DNA of 64,000 nucleotides. Source: Clostridium sartagoforme. GTDB lineage: Bacteria > Bacillota > Clostridia > Clostridiales > Clostridiaceae. The translations under genes were made by a program, and so were the position numbers. Under the pieces are notes generated by a model. The model was not told the DNA's origin, did no database searches, and saw nothing but the letters and a program-made list of their open reading frames with translations. Shown here piece after piece: positions 16,421 through 25,923 of this stretch. Position 1 is the stretch's first letter. Every line of letters starts with the position of its first letter. The stretch spans positions 248,001 to 312,000 of the forward strand of contig NZ_SRYR01000002.1 of assembly GCF_004794105.1 (NCBI RefSeq), in the 5' to 3' direction.

Positions 16421-17038
16421 ATGTATAACAAGATTGAATTACCATTTGAATATAATGCTTTAGAACCATATATTGATGAAGAGACAGTAAAGACTCATTA
16501 TGGAAAGCATCTACAAACTTACGAGACTAATTTAAATAAGGCTTTAGAAGGATATGAAGAATATACTAAGGGGAAAACCTTAGATCAACTTATTAAGAAT
16601 CTTGCTGACTTACCAGAAGAAATTAGGACAGCTGTTGTAAATAATGGAGGGGGAGTATCTAACCATAATCTATACTTCTCTATATTATCTCCAAATGCAA
16701 AGAAATCTCCAGAAGGTAAATTTTTAGAAGAAATTAATAAAACCTTTGGAAGTTTAGAGAATTTAAAAGAAGAATTAACTAATGCTGCTATTAGTCAGTT
16801 TGGTTCAGGATATGCTTTTTTAGTTAAGGATAAAGATAGCAAATTATCAATAGTAAAAAGGGTCAATCAAAATTCACCTGTAATGGATGATTTAATACCG
16901 ATTTTAACTATAGATGTATGGGAGCATGCATACTATTTAAAGTATAAGAACTTAAGAGCAGATTATGTCAAAAATATTTGGAATGTTATAGACTGGGGCA
17001 AGGTACAAGGTCTATATGAAGATTGCCATAACATTTAA
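16421..17038 (+). CDS. sodA: Superoxide dismutase, Mn-type (second tandem copy)
   Basis: 205 residues from the ATG at 16421. A GTG 15 bases earlier overlaps the AAAGGAG ribosome site and was rejected. It is clearly a duplicate of the upstream sod: the same length, the same GGGVSNHNLYFSILSPNAKK block, and the same ligands H26, H82, D165 and H169, with Q150. Differences include KHL for KHH after the first ligand (H31 to L), FGSGYAFLV and a Cys near the C-terminus. The two may differ in metal use or in expression. A weak hairpin with a T7 tail follows at about 17047-17090. Confidence 0.95.
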   Translation: MYNKIELPFEYNALEPYIDEETVKTHYGKHLQTYETNLNKALEGYEEYTKGKTLDQLIKNLADLPEEIRTAVVNNGGGVSNHNLYFSILSPNAKKSPEGKFLEEINKTFGSLENLKEELTNAAISQFGSGYAFLVKDKDSKLSIVKRVNQNSPVMDDLIPILTIDVWEHAYYLKYKNLRADYVKNIWNVIDWGKVQGLYEDCHNI

Positions 17039-17242
17039 TAAATATATACAGTGAATTCTTTCTTAGGAAAGTCTTTGCTGTTTTTTTATTAATTTGGCCA
17101 TGTTAGATTAAGTTCTGATTTAATGCTACAAAAAGGATACTTTAAGAATATCCATATTAATTTTATATGGATTCTTTGTGTTGCATTTTCATGATTATAG
17201 TATAATTAGATAAAAGACTTATTTAATAAGGAGAATAAATAA

Positions 17243-17968
17243 ATGATTAATTTTGCACATAGGGGAGCAAGTTCAGATTATCCAGAAAATACAATCCTTT
17301 CATTAAAAGAAGGAATAAATGCAGGAGCAAAAGGGTTAGAAATAGATGTACACAAAAGTAAGGATAATAAATTAGTAGTAATTCATGATGAGGATATAGA
17401 GAGAACTTTTTTAGGTAAAGGATTAGTAAAGGACTATACTTTAGAAGAATTAAAATCCTTTAGAAATAGAAAAAAGTTATTTAGAGATAATGAAGAATGT
17501 CATATTCCAACTTTAGAAGAAGTATTAGAATTAGTTAAAGATAAGGATATAGTACTTAATATAGAGTTAAAAACAGATGTTATTCATTATGAAAATATTG
17601 AAGAAGATGTTGTAAATTTAATTAATAAATATGGAATAGGAGATAAAATTATATTATCTAGCTTTAATCATGATTCCTTAAAGAAGGTTAAGAAAATAAG
17701 CAATATAAGAATTGGAGTTTTATATGAAAACCCTATAGAGAATATAGTTGGCTATGCTAAAAATTTAGGCGCTTATGCTATTCATCCAGATTTAAGATTA
17801 GTTTCTGAGGAGTTAATAAAAGAAGCTCATAAAAACAATATAAAGGTAAATATTTTTACAGTAAATAATCCTTTTTTTATGAGAATGCTTATAGCAAATA
17901 AGGTGGATGGTGCTTTTACAGATTATCCGGAATTATTGAAAGAAGTTTTAGTGGAGAGTTTATTATAA
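17243..17968 (+). CDS. ugpQ: Glycerophosphodiester phosphodiesterase
   Basis: 241 residues, the usual size of the cytoplasmic GDPD form, with no signal peptide. Catalytic and metal residues are visible: FAHRGASSDYPENT (His, Arg, Glu), then LEIDVHKSKDNKLVVIHD with the second His, and NIELKT. The C-terminal FTVNNPFFMRMLIANKVDGAFTDYP is the family end. The enzyme hydrolyses glycerophosphodiesters from membrane turnover to glycerol-3-phosphate and an alcohol. It is a single-gene unit with a GGAG ribosome site. Confidence 0.95.
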   Translation: MINFAHRGASSDYPENTILSLKEGINAGAKGLEIDVHKSKDNKLVVIHDEDIERTFLGKGLVKDYTLEELKSFRNRKKLFRDNEECHIPTLEEVLELVKDKDIVLNIELKTDVIHYENIEEDVVNLINKYGIGDKIILSSFNHDSLKKVKKISNIRIGVLYENPIENIVGYAKNLGAYAIHPDLRLVSEELIKEAHKNNIKVNIFTVNNPFFMRMLIANKVDGAFTDYPELLKEVLVESLL

Positions 17969-18169
17969 ATTTTCTATTATAACTATGCTTTTATCATAGA
18001 ATTTGATATTGTATTCAATAAATTATTCTAATTATAAGTAAGGGAGTAAGTATAGTAAAAATATATAAAGATTACAGTAAGGTGTAATCTTTTAATTAAA
18101 TAAGTTTCAATTATGAATATAAAGAAAAATTTTTAATATAATATAATAGAAATTTTATGGAGGAAAGCT

Positions 18170-19087
18170 ATGATAAGCCGTAAAAGATACATTTCCTTAT
18201 CTCTAGAACTACACTTATTTTTTGCACGAATAATGAAAGAACATTCTTTGTTCTTGGAAGCAGGATTTACACCTAAAAATACTAAACTTTCTAAGGAAGC
18301 AGATAATTATAAGGTACAATTTGAAAAGATATTATTAGAAGCTGTTAAATTAAGTGAAGGTAATATTAGAAGGCGAGTATTAGAATCAGGTGAAATAGTT
18401 ACGGACTATACTTTAAGTACTGAAAGGAAGACTGAGTATTATACAGGTATAGAAATAAACTCAAAAATTACTGTTTTGGAATCTATGTTAGATTGTAAGA
18501 ATGAGATTGAGTTCGATTCTAAGATGATGAGCTCTATAAAGAAACTTAATAATAAAGCTATAAAATTGCTAGATGGACTTATAGATTTAAAAACTAGAAT
18601 TTTAAATGAAGTATTATCTTGTAAGCTATTTACTGGGAATTATCCATTACTTATTGAACATATTATACGTGAAGCTAAACTATACCGTTCATATGTATAT
18701 GATATTGAAAATAACGAGGATATTGATGAAAAAAATATTAAAGAACAGGAACTGTTTTGGAACCAAATTATGATGGAGCATGCTTTATTTATTAGAGGAT
18801 TATTAGATCCTAGTGAAGAGCAATTAATAGATACTTCAGATAAGTTTGCAAAAGAATATAAAGAGTTAATTGAAAAAGCAAAGACTATGACTGATGCTAC
18901 ATTTTCAAACGTTACTAGTGATACATTAACTGAAACTATAAAGTTAAGAGATTTTAAGAAGGCAGGTACAATAGGAATAGAAGAATGTAAAATAAAATCT
19001 ATAATTCTACCACTTCTAGCTGACCATGTATTAAGAGAAGCTAACCATTATGTTAGAATATTAAAGGAACATAAAGAGGGTAAATAG
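18170..19087 (+). CDS. DUF2935 protein (ferritin/hemerythrin-like helical bundle)
   Basis: 305 residues made of two similar helical halves. Each half begins with a 'LELHLFFARIMKEHSLFLEAGF' or 'LFWNQIMMEHALFIRGLLDP' helix carrying conserved Glu and His, and each contains a second EHIIREAKLYRSYV or DHVLREANHYVRIL helix. This twofold repeat with EH pairs is the DUF2935 signature and suggests metal binding in a four-helix bundle. No enzymatic role is established for the family. The protein is cytosolic with no signal peptide. Start ATG follows GGAGG. A hairpin (AAAGATTACA...TGTAATCTTTT, 18065-18092) lies upstream. Confidence 0.85.
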   Translation: MISRKRYISLSLELHLFFARIMKEHSLFLEAGFTPKNTKLSKEADNYKVQFEKILLEAVKLSEGNIRRRVLESGEIVTDYTLSTERKTEYYTGIEINSKITVLESMLDCKNEIEFDSKMMSSIKKLNNKAIKLLDGLIDLKTRILNEVLSCKLFTGNYPLLIEHIIREAKLYRSYVYDIENNEDIDEKNIKEQELFWNQIMMEHALFIRGLLDPSEEQLIDTSDKFAKEYKELIEKAKTMTDATFSNVTSDTLTETIKLRDFKKAGTIGIEECKIKSIILPLLADHVLREANHYVRILKEHKEGK

Positions 19088-19100
19088 ATTTCAAATTTTA

Positions 19101-19152
19101 AATTATAAAAGGCTATTACAGAATAACGATGTAATAGCCTTTTATAATTTGC
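19101..19152 (+). terminator. Terminator after DUF2935 gene
   Basis: A 19-bp perfect stem (19101-19119 with 19131-19149) with an 11-base loop. T runs on both sides make it potentially bidirectional. Confidence 0.9.
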
Positions 19153-19190
19153 CTTTAATATGCATTTTAGTATTTAAGTTTTATTAAATA

Positions 19191-19362
19191 GTTAAACAAC
19201 ATGATATTACAGATTGCGCAACAGCTTGTTTAACAAAATTATGTAGGTATTATAAAAAAGATATTACTATAACATAATTAAGGGATAATTTTGGAACTTA
19301 TATTAAGGGGATAACATTATTGGGATTAGAAGAGAGATAAAAGTTAGGCTTCGATAAAAAGT
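19191..19362 (+). pseudogene. Decayed C39 peptidase domain of a bacteriocin-processing ABC transporter
   Basis: One frame reads VKQHDITDCATACLTKLCRY, then YKKDITIT, stop, LRDNFGTYIKGITLLGLEER, stop, KLGFDKK, stop. This follows the start of C39 peptidases (QHDITDCGAACLA.I...YG...S...LR...GT...G....GL...A..LGF). The catalytic Cys of the DC.AACL motif is at the right place (codon at about 19212). Three in-frame stops and the lack of downstream transporter sequence show that it is dead. The rest of the interval 19150-19500 holds nothing else recognised. Confidence 0.7.
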
Positions 19363-19513
19363 AGGAGTATCAGCTAATTTATTGTTAAATATTTACAAAT
19401 AGGTAAAGTTATTTTAAAATAAATATATATAAGGTAAATTTAAATAAAATAAAATAAAATAATAGTATTTTTTTATATTAAAATATAGTGTATTTTAAAT
19501 TAGGAGGACGAAA

Positions 19514-19708
19514 ATGAAAAGGGTAATGTGGGGAAGTTTATTTTTAGGATTTGCTGTGCTAATAATTATTCTATTATTAGCAGCGTTAGGAAAACCCGTA
19601 TCAGATTTAATCTTTAGCATACTTACAGGAGCAATGGCAGTATGTATAATATCAGCTATTGTTGTACAAAGAAAAAGATATATTGAAAACAAACTTAAAA
19701 ACAATTAG
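19514..19708 (+). CDS. Small two-helix membrane protein
   Basis: 64 residues. Two hydrophobic helices (about 6-26 and 31-51) are joined by a short GKPVSD turn, and the C-terminus is basic (QRKRYIENKLKNN) and presumably cytoplasmic. There is a good TAGGAGG ribosome site. I do not recognise the family. It stands alone between a dead C39 peptidase fragment and the large envelope operon; a bacteriocin immunity role is conceivable from that position but is only a guess. Confidence 0.65.
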   Translation: MKRVMWGSLFLGFAVLIIILLLAALGKPVSDLIFSILTGAMAVCIISAIVVQRKRYIENKLKNN

Positions 19709-19757
19709 AAATTATAAAATTATATTAATGAATAGGCTTGAGAAGATATAGATTATT

Positions 19758-19895
19758 AAAAATTAAGGAATGAAAAAATGAAAGAATGAAGGAGGTTTTG
19801 CAGTGCAAAACCTTTTTTAAAATATAACAATTTTTTTCATTCTTTGATTTCATCATTTGTTAATTCTTTCAGTATTTTGCTTTGCAAAATACTAT
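19758..19895. repeat. Short palindromic intergenic repeat, family 2 (copy 1)
   Basis: The copy contains ATTAAGGAATGAAAAAATGA and AGAATGAAGGAGGTTTTGCA-GTGCAAAACCT, a T-tailed hairpin at about 19793-19818 that may also terminate the small gene. It ends TTTCAGTATTTTGCTTTGCAAAATACT. The reverse complement of the copy at 38757-38903 has matching parts. The remaining sequence to 20115 carries only the promoter region of the next operon. Confidence 0.7.
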
Positions 19896-20114
19896 TATAT
19901 TAAGGAAATATTAAAAAATCACACTTATATAGAAAATATTACCATTATATATTAAAATGAGAAAAGAGAAGAGTTTTTTATAAAATAACATTTTAATAAA
20001 ATCAATTTAGCGGACTTTAATAAAATAAGGAAATTTTAAGATTTTGTTAAGATAAAGTTATATTGTTTCGTCTAGAATTAAAATATAAAGAACTGCAAAT
20101 TAAGGGGGTAAATC

Positions 20115-22511
20115 ATGAAGTCATTTTTAAAGAAGTTTTTCGTATCTTTTATGGCAGTATTATTTTTTATGACATTGCCGTTAATGGATGTGAAGGCTAG
20201 AGCAGAAGACAAGAAAGAAAGTTTTGATGTAAGGATCAGTTCAGGGATAGAAGGGAAGTTTAGAGCTTTAAAATATATTCCTATAACTGTTGAATTTACA
20301 AGTAATGAAAAGGATTTTAAAGGAGAAGTAGAAATAAGAGTTACTGGAAATGCTAATGGAAGCTATGATGCTTACAGTAAAGAAGTTTCAGCTACTCAAG
20401 GAGAAGCTAACAAGGTAGTTATACCTATTAAAATGTCAGAAGGAAGCAGTAAGATATCAGTTAACTTTGTGGAAAATGGCAAAGTATTATATGAAAAGAA
20501 GGGCTTAGTTTCTAGCGGAAGAGTTAGTGAAGCTAATTTGCTATTAGGAGTATTAACAGATGACCAAACAGGTTTATCTTATATTGGTAGCACTAGTTTT
20601 GAACTAAATCCTGACCAAAAGGGTGGAATTGAAAAGGTTAAGTTAGATGAAAACATAATTGGAGAAAATAACCTTAATATAGATGGCTTAGATGTAATAA
20701 TTATAAATAATTACAATATGGCTAATTTAAAGGATGAACATTACACTACCTTAAATTCCTGGATTAATAGAGGTGGATTATTAATTATAGGTGCTGGAGC
20801 AAATGAAGGTAAGACTATAAATAATATTAATAAGGACTTCCTAAATATAAAATCATCAGGAGTTAAAGAGCAAAATATTAAAGTAGTAGATGATAACTTA
20901 AATTTAATTACATCATCATTATCAGCTAGTGAAGGAAAAGTTAAATTTGGATCAAAGGAAAATCCATTAGCTTATTCTTTTAGTAGAGGTAAAGGTGAAA
21001 TAATAGTATCAGCTTTTGATTTAGGTATAGAACCATTAATATCATCTAAAGATGCAAGTAAGTTTTTAAGTACTCTATTAGTAAGTAAAATTAGTGAGCT
21101 TTATAATAAAAATTATTTTGGTGGCTTTTATCAAAACACATATAGAATTCAAGAGATTTCTAGTAATATTCCAATAAATAATATAGTAGGAACAACTCCA
21201 TTAATAGTAGTACTTGCCATATATGCAATAGTAATTGGAATAGCTTTATATATTATATTGAAAAAGTTAAATAAAAGAGACTTAACTTGGATTATGGTAC
21301 CTGCAATATCAATAATATTTGCAATAGTTATTTACTTTATGGGTTCTTCAACAAGAGTTAATGATATTATCTTAAATCAAAATAGTATTATTAAAGTTGA
21401 TAAGAATGGTAAGGGGACTGCAAAGGGATATCTAGGTATTGGAACAAAATATAAAGATGATGTAAAAATAGAAAAACCTGAAGATTTAACTATGAATTAT
21501 TTAATTAATGATAATTATTATTATGGTGGTCAAGAGGAAAAGATAAGTAACAAATTAAGAGTTAAGACAACTTATAATGGTAATAATTCATATTTTACTT
21601 TTGAAGACAGTGATGCTTTAGATATGAAGAGTTTTGAGATTATAGGAAAGGAACAAGTACTTCCGACTATAGAATCTTCTTTTAATATTAATGAAGGTAA
21701 TTTAGTGGGTAAAGTAAAAAACACCATAGGATATGATATAGAAAAGCTATTACTTGTTACAGGTACTAGTGTCTGGGATCTTGGAAATATAGAAAAAGAT
21801 GAAGAAAAAGATATAAGTAGCAAAGCTATAGCAAGCTCTTATGGACTACAACCTTATTCAGATACCTTAAGTCAAAATTACTATAATGCTAGATGGAATA
21901 ACAAAGATAGCTTAAAGAGTAAAGAGTATAAGAATATTTTAAGAAATGCAACTATGATAGGAGTTGCTGCAGAAGAATTATCTTCAGATAAGGATGTTAA
22001 GTTAATTGCAATTACTAATATGCCAATGGATTATAATGTTGACTTTGAAGGTAAATCAATTAGTAAGTTTGACACTACAGTAATAATTCAAGATGCTGAA
22101 ATTGACTTTAAAGATAAGGATGGTAATTATAACTTCCCAGAGGGATATTTTAATCCAGAATTAGATGGTACTTCAACTAATGTTGGTGTAGATGAATACA
22201 ATGGATATATTTATGGTAGTGGGGAAATAGTTTTTAGATTTGATATACCTACTAATATTGAAATAGTAGATTTAAAAATAAAACAAGGTGTAGATAGGAA
22301 TGGTATTGGATCTTCAAATACATCTGAAAAATATATTTACAATTATAGTACTGACAGTTATGAAAGAATATACTTGGGCCAAGGTTATGAAAAATTGAAG
22401 AATGTTTCTGACTATGTTGAAAATAACTCAATTAAAATTAAGTACGTTGTAGATGATTTAAAAGGTCAAGAAACTTTACCAAGAATTTCTGTTAAGGGGA
22501 GGGAAAAATAA
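20115..22511 (+). CDS. Secreted/membrane protein, first gene of the MoxR-VWA-ABC operon
   Basis: 798 residues. A signal peptide (about 1-30, ending VKARAED) leads into an extracellular beta-rich region (30-150). A Rossmann-like segment (about 160-320) resembles the glutamine-amidotransferase-like domain seen in VWA operons (DVIIINNYNMANL, GGLLIIGAGANEG). Two transmembrane helices at about 355-378 and 393-412 follow, then a second extracellular beta-rich part. The stop overlaps the ATPase gene start by one base (TAATG), so it is coupled to the ABC transporter and probably acts as its extracellular partner. I know no named family for the full length. Confidence 0.75.
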   Translation: MKSFLKKFFVSFMAVLFFMTLPLMDVKARAEDKKESFDVRISSGIEGKFRALKYIPITVEFTSNEKDFKGEVEIRVTGNANGSYDAYSKEVSATQGEANKVVIPIKMSEGSSKISVNFVENGKVLYEKKGLVSSGRVSEANLLLGVLTDDQTGLSYIGSTSFELNPDQKGGIEKVKLDENIIGENNLNIDGLDVIIINNYNMANLKDEHYTTLNSWINRGGLLIIGAGANEGKTINNINKDFLNIKSSGVKEQNIKVVDDNLNLITSSLSASEGKVKFGSKENPLAYSFSRGKGEIIVSAFDLGIEPLISSKDASKFLSTLLVSKISELYNKNYFGGFYQNTYRIQEISSNIPINNIVGTTPLIVVLAIYAIVIGIALYIILKKLNKRDLTWIMVPAISIIFAIVIYFMGSSTRVNDIILNQNSIIKVDKNGKGTAKGYLGIGTKYKDDVKIEKPEDLTMNYLINDNYYYGGQEEKISNKLRVKTTYNGNNSYFTFEDSDALDMKSFEIIGKEQVLPTIESSFNINEGNLVGKVKNTIGYDIEKLLLVTGTSVWDLGNIEKDEEKDISSKAIASSYGLQPYSDTLSQNYYNARWNNKDSLKSKEYKNILRNATMIGVAAEELSSDKDVKLIAITNMPMDYNVDFEGKSISKFDTTVIIQDAEIDFKDKDGNYNFPEGYFNPELDGTSTNVGVDEYNGYIYGSGEIVFRFDIPTNIEIVDLKIKQGVDRNGIGSSNTSEKYIYNYSTDSYERIYLGQGYEKLKNVSDYVENNSIKIKYVVDDLKGQETLPRISVKGREK

Positions 22512-23434
22512 TGCTAGTTATAAAGAACCTTGAGAAATCTTATGGTAACTTCAAAGCATTAAATGGAGTAAATCTAGAAATAAAAAAAGGTGAGATTTTT
22601 GGATTTATAGGACCAAATGGTGCTGGTAAAAGTACTACTATGAAGATAATTTCTGGACTTCTTTCAGCTGATAGTGGAGAAGTTTATGTAGATGGAATAG
22701 ATGCAATTAAAGATAATAAAGCTTTAAAAGATAAAATAGGTTATATGCCAGACTTCTTTGGAGTTTATGATAACTTAAAGGCTATTGAATACTTAGAGTT
22801 TTATGCTTCAATATATGGAATACTTGGAGATGAAGCTAGAGAATTAGCTATGGATTTATTAGAATTAGTAAATCTTAAGGACAAATGGGATGCAAATGTA
22901 GATGGATTATCAAGAGGGATGAAGCAAAGACTTTGTCTTGCTAGATGTTTAGTTCATAATCCAGAGCTTTTAATATTAGATGAACCTGCTTCAGGTATGG
23001 ATCCAAGAGCTAGATATGAAATGAAGGGTATATTAAAGAATTTAAGGGAAATGGGGAAGACTATAATAGTATCTTCTCATATATTATCTGAGCTTGGTGA
23101 AATCTGTACTAGAATAGGAATAATAAAAAATGGTTCTATAGTTTGTGAAGGAACTGTAGAAGAAGTAACACTGATGGCATCAGGTACTGCCCCTATTAAT
23201 ATAACTGTAATGGAAGATGCAGATAAGGCTATTTCAATCTTAAGGGAGATACCAGAAGTAAAGGAAATGTCTGTAGATGAAAATAAGATTACTGCATCTA
23301 TAGTTGGAGGAGATAAGGAAGCTAGAGACTTATTAAAGACTTTAGTTTCTAAGGATATTCCTGTTATAAGCTTTAGTAGAGCAGCAGGTAATTTAGAAGA
23401 AGTATTTATTCAAATTACTGAGGAAAATAAATAA
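22511..23434 (+). CDS. ABC transporter ATP-binding protein (ABC-2 type)
   Basis: 307 residues. Walker A GPNGAGKST (about 34-42), signature LSRGMKQRL, Walker B LLILDEPASGMDP and the H-loop SSHILSE are all intact. The C-terminal region of about 85 residues has the extension typical of CcmA/GldA-type exporters. It pairs with the ABC-2 permease encoded 16 bases downstream. Position between the secreted protein and the MoxR/DUF58/VWA genes suggests that it moves or releases an envelope component rather than an antibiotic. The substrate is unknown. Confidence 0.93.
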   Translation: MLVIKNLEKSYGNFKALNGVNLEIKKGEIFGFIGPNGAGKSTTMKIISGLLSADSGEVYVDGIDAIKDNKALKDKIGYMPDFFGVYDNLKAIEYLEFYASIYGILGDEARELAMDLLELVNLKDKWDANVDGLSRGMKQRLCLARCLVHNPELLILDEPASGMDPRARYEMKGILKNLREMGKTIIVSSHILSELGEICTRIGIIKNGSIVCEGTVEEVTLMASGTAPINITVMEDADKAISILREIPEVKEMSVDENKITASIVGGDKEARDLLKTLVSKDIPVISFSRAAGNLEEVFIQITEENK

Positions 23435-23450
23435 AGAGGGGGGAAGTAAT

Positions 23451-24338
23451 ATGAAAATAAATCCAGTTTTAAGAAATGAAAGTAAGCTTACTGTAAGAAC
23501 ACCTAGATTTACAGTAATGCTATTAATATATGTAGCTGTTTTATCTGTTGGAGCACTAATATTCTATAACTCTTATAGTAGTGAAATATATGCTTCAGGA
23601 ATAAATATGCAAGGATCGATTACGCTATATATAATTATGGCTGTTATTCAAGCAGTATTATTAATGTTTATAGTTCCATCATTAACAGCAACTTCAATTT
23701 GTTCTGAAAGGGAAAAGCAAACTTTAGATATACTTTTATCTACTAGATTAAGTCCCCTTCAAATTATTTTAGGGAAGCTATCAGCATCTTCCTTAAAGGT
23801 AATAATGTTAGTAGTTTGCACAATACCTCTATATGCTATTTGTGGTTTAATTGGAGGAGTTAAGCTTAGTAATATTTTAGCCTTAGTAGGATATTTTATA
23901 GTTTGTACTATTTTTGTTGGATCTTTAGGTGTGTTAGTATCTAGTTATTCTAAAACATCTAAGGCAGCTACAGCATTAACTTATGGATTAGTTTTATTTA
24001 TATTTATTGGTACATTAATTATTGCTTATGTATTACTATTTTTAAAAACCTTTAGAGGGGGATATATGGGGAATACTATACAGTTTTCACCAATAATATA
24101 TTTAAGCCCAGCAGTTGGTTTCTTTACATTACTATCAAATCAAGTTGGCTTTGGAGATATGATGTATATGTCAAGTCAATCAGGAATATATCATCATTCT
24201 GAATATATATCAGTAGTAATTCAATTAGTCCTAAGTACAGTATTTATACTTTTAGCAGCTAGAAAGCTTAATCCATTAAATGAAAAGAAAATGTCTAGAA
24301 AGAAAAAGGTAAAGGCTAACAAGAAAGTAAAGGAGTAG
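23451..24338 (+). CDS. ABC-2 type permease
   Basis: 295 residues, six to seven hydrophobic helices. The conserved cytoplasmic loop of ABC-2 exporters (SICSEREKQTLDILLSTRLS) follows the second helix and is the coupling site to the ATPase. The C-terminal tail is lysine-rich (NEKKMSRKKKVKANKKVKE). There is one permease for one ATPase, so a homodimer is likely. It resembles GldF/ABC-2 permeases found next to MoxR and DUF58 genes. The ribosome site is GAGGGGGG. Confidence 0.9.
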   Translation: MKINPVLRNESKLTVRTPRFTVMLLIYVAVLSVGALIFYNSYSSEIYASGINMQGSITLYIIMAVIQAVLLMFIVPSLTATSICSEREKQTLDILLSTRLSPLQIILGKLSASSLKVIMLVVCTIPLYAICGLIGGVKLSNILALVGYFIVCTIFVGSLGVLVSSYSKTSKAATALTYGLVLFIFIGTLIIAYVLLFLKTFRGGYMGNTIQFSPIIYLSPAVGFFTLLSNQVGFGDMMYMSSQSGIYHHSEYISVVIQLVLSTVFILLAARKLNPLNEKKMSRKKKVKANKKVKE

Positions 24339-24342
24339 AGCT

Positions 24343-25911
24343 ATGAATTCTTTAAACAATGAAATAATTACCTTTATTAAAAAGGCATCAAAAAGAATTA
24401 AAGCAAACTTTATACTTAATTTAAGTGTAGTAGGTATTAAGTACCTACTATGCTTAAATTTCTTAATTTTATTGATATCATTATTTATTACTATTCCATA
24501 TGTAGAGGAAGTTACTATAGGAATATTATTAGTAGGTATAATAGCAATAATTATTTATGGAGCCTTTAAAGCACCTAAGGATAAAGAGGTTGCTTTAATA
24601 GTAGATTCAAAGGGATTAAAAGAAAGAGTTACTACTTCATTAGAGCTTATAAATCATAATGATGAAATAACGATAGCTCAGAAAAAAGATACAGTAAATT
24701 ATATTAAAAACTATAATTTAAAAGAAAATTTAAGGATAAAGGCAGAAAAAAAGCAAGTTCTTGTAGTGATAGCTTTATTAGCAATGTGTATATTAACAGC
24801 TTTTATTGATACTTCAGCTAAAAAAGAAGCTAATAATATAAGAGAATTTAATAAATATCAACAAGAATATATTAAAAAAGTTGAAGAAGAAAAGAAAAAA
24901 GTAGATAAATTAGAAGATTTATCAGAAGAAGAAAAGGAAGCTATCAAAAAGATACTTGAAGATGCAAAGAAGGAATTAAAAGAAGCGGATAAAAAGCTTG
25001 ATGTTAATAAGACATTAGAAAGAATGGAAAAGAAGCTTGAAGAAGCTAAGAATCAAGCAAAAGACGAGAAAAGTAAAGAAGCTATGGAAAATATGCAGAA
25101 GAATTTACTAGATAAGTTTAATAAAGATAAAGAAGAAAATGCTAAGAAGGATTTAAATAAATTAACTAATGAATTATTGAAGAAGAAGGAATCTAAAGAT
25201 TTAGCTGAAGCTATATTATCAAAGGATAGTAAGGAGCTAGAAAAAGCTTTAGGAAACTTAAAGAAATCCTTAGGGAATATGAGTTCAAGTGAATTAAATA
25301 ATTTATCTAAAGCCTTAGCAAGTGCAGCTGAAGGTATGGATGATGAAGGCTTAAAAGAAGCTTTAGAATCAGCTTCAGATTCAGTTTTAGATGGTAAGCT
25401 TGATGCCGAAGCCTTGAAGGAAGCACTAGAAAATGCTCAAAAGAATGGTGAAGGTAAAAAAGGCGAAGGAACTAATAAAGGAGAAGGTTCTGGCGAAGGA
25501 GAAGGTTCTGGAGAAGGAGACGGATCTGGAGAGGGCGAAGGCCAAGGAGAAGGAAATGGTCAAGGTCAGGGCCAAGGGAATGGTCAAGGTCAAGGAAATG
25601 GAACAGGCCAAGGCTGGAACACAGGAAGTAGTGAAGGCGAAGAAAATGATATAGATAATAAAAGGGGAGAGCAAGTTTATATTCCAGGAAGAGATACTGG
25701 TAATGATGGAAATTTAACTGGAAATAAAAATGAAGATGGTGACTCTCAAAGTATAGATTCGCAAAATGGATTTAACTTAGATGGAAGTAAAATAGATTAT
25801 GATAAGGTAATTGGAGATTATACTAATAGTGCATTAGAAGGTGCAAATAATAGTAATCTTCCTGAAAGCTTAAAAGATCTTATAAAAGAATATTTCCAAG
25901 GATTAAACTAA
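24343..25911 (+). CDS. Coiled-coil membrane protein with Gly/Glu/Gln-rich tract (DUF4175-like)
   Basis: 522 residues. Three hydrophobic helices lie in the first 165 residues. A Lys/Glu-rich coiled coil runs over about 170-290, followed by an Ala/Leu/Ser-rich helical stretch. Residues about 367-425 are a low-complexity tract of GEG, GQG and GNG triplets. The end, ESLKDLIKEYFQGLN, resembles the C-terminal motif of DUF4175-type proteins in MoxR/DUF58/VWA clusters. The coiled coil and flexible tract suggest a scaffold for the MoxR ATPase. An alternative frame over the tract is a composition artefact. Confidence 0.75.
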   Translation: MNSLNNEIITFIKKASKRIKANFILNLSVVGIKYLLCLNFLILLISLFITIPYVEEVTIGILLVGIIAIIIYGAFKAPKDKEVALIVDSKGLKERVTTSLELINHNDEITIAQKKDTVNYIKNYNLKENLRIKAEKKQVLVVIALLAMCILTAFIDTSAKKEANNIREFNKYQQEYIKKVEEEKKKVDKLEDLSEEEKEAIKKILEDAKKELKEADKKLDVNKTLERMEKKLEEAKNQAKDEKSKEAMENMQKNLLDKFNKDKEENAKKDLNKLTNELLKKKESKDLAEAILSKDSKELEKALGNLKKSLGNMSSSELNNLSKALASAAEGMDDEGLKEALESASDSVLDGKLDAEALKEALENAQKNGEGKKGEGTNKGEGSGEGEGSGEGDGSGEGEGQGEGNGQGQGQGNGQGQGNGTGQGWNTGSSEGEENDIDNKRGEQVYIPGRDTGNDGNLTGNKNEDGDSQSIDSQNGFNLDGSKIDYDKVIGDYTNSALEGANNSNLPESLKDLIKEYFQGLN

Positions 25912-25923
25912 GGGGTGAAGAAA

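Noticed and set aside
25500-25620. Possible tandem DNA repeat of GAAGG/CAAGG units
   Set aside because: It is coding sequence for GEG/GQG residues in an intact frame, not a separate repeat or CRISPR array.
25426-25674. Overlapping plus- and minus-strand frames over the Gly/Glu tract
   Set aside because: The tract's repetitive codons keep all frames open; the main frame has the ribosome site and conserved ends.
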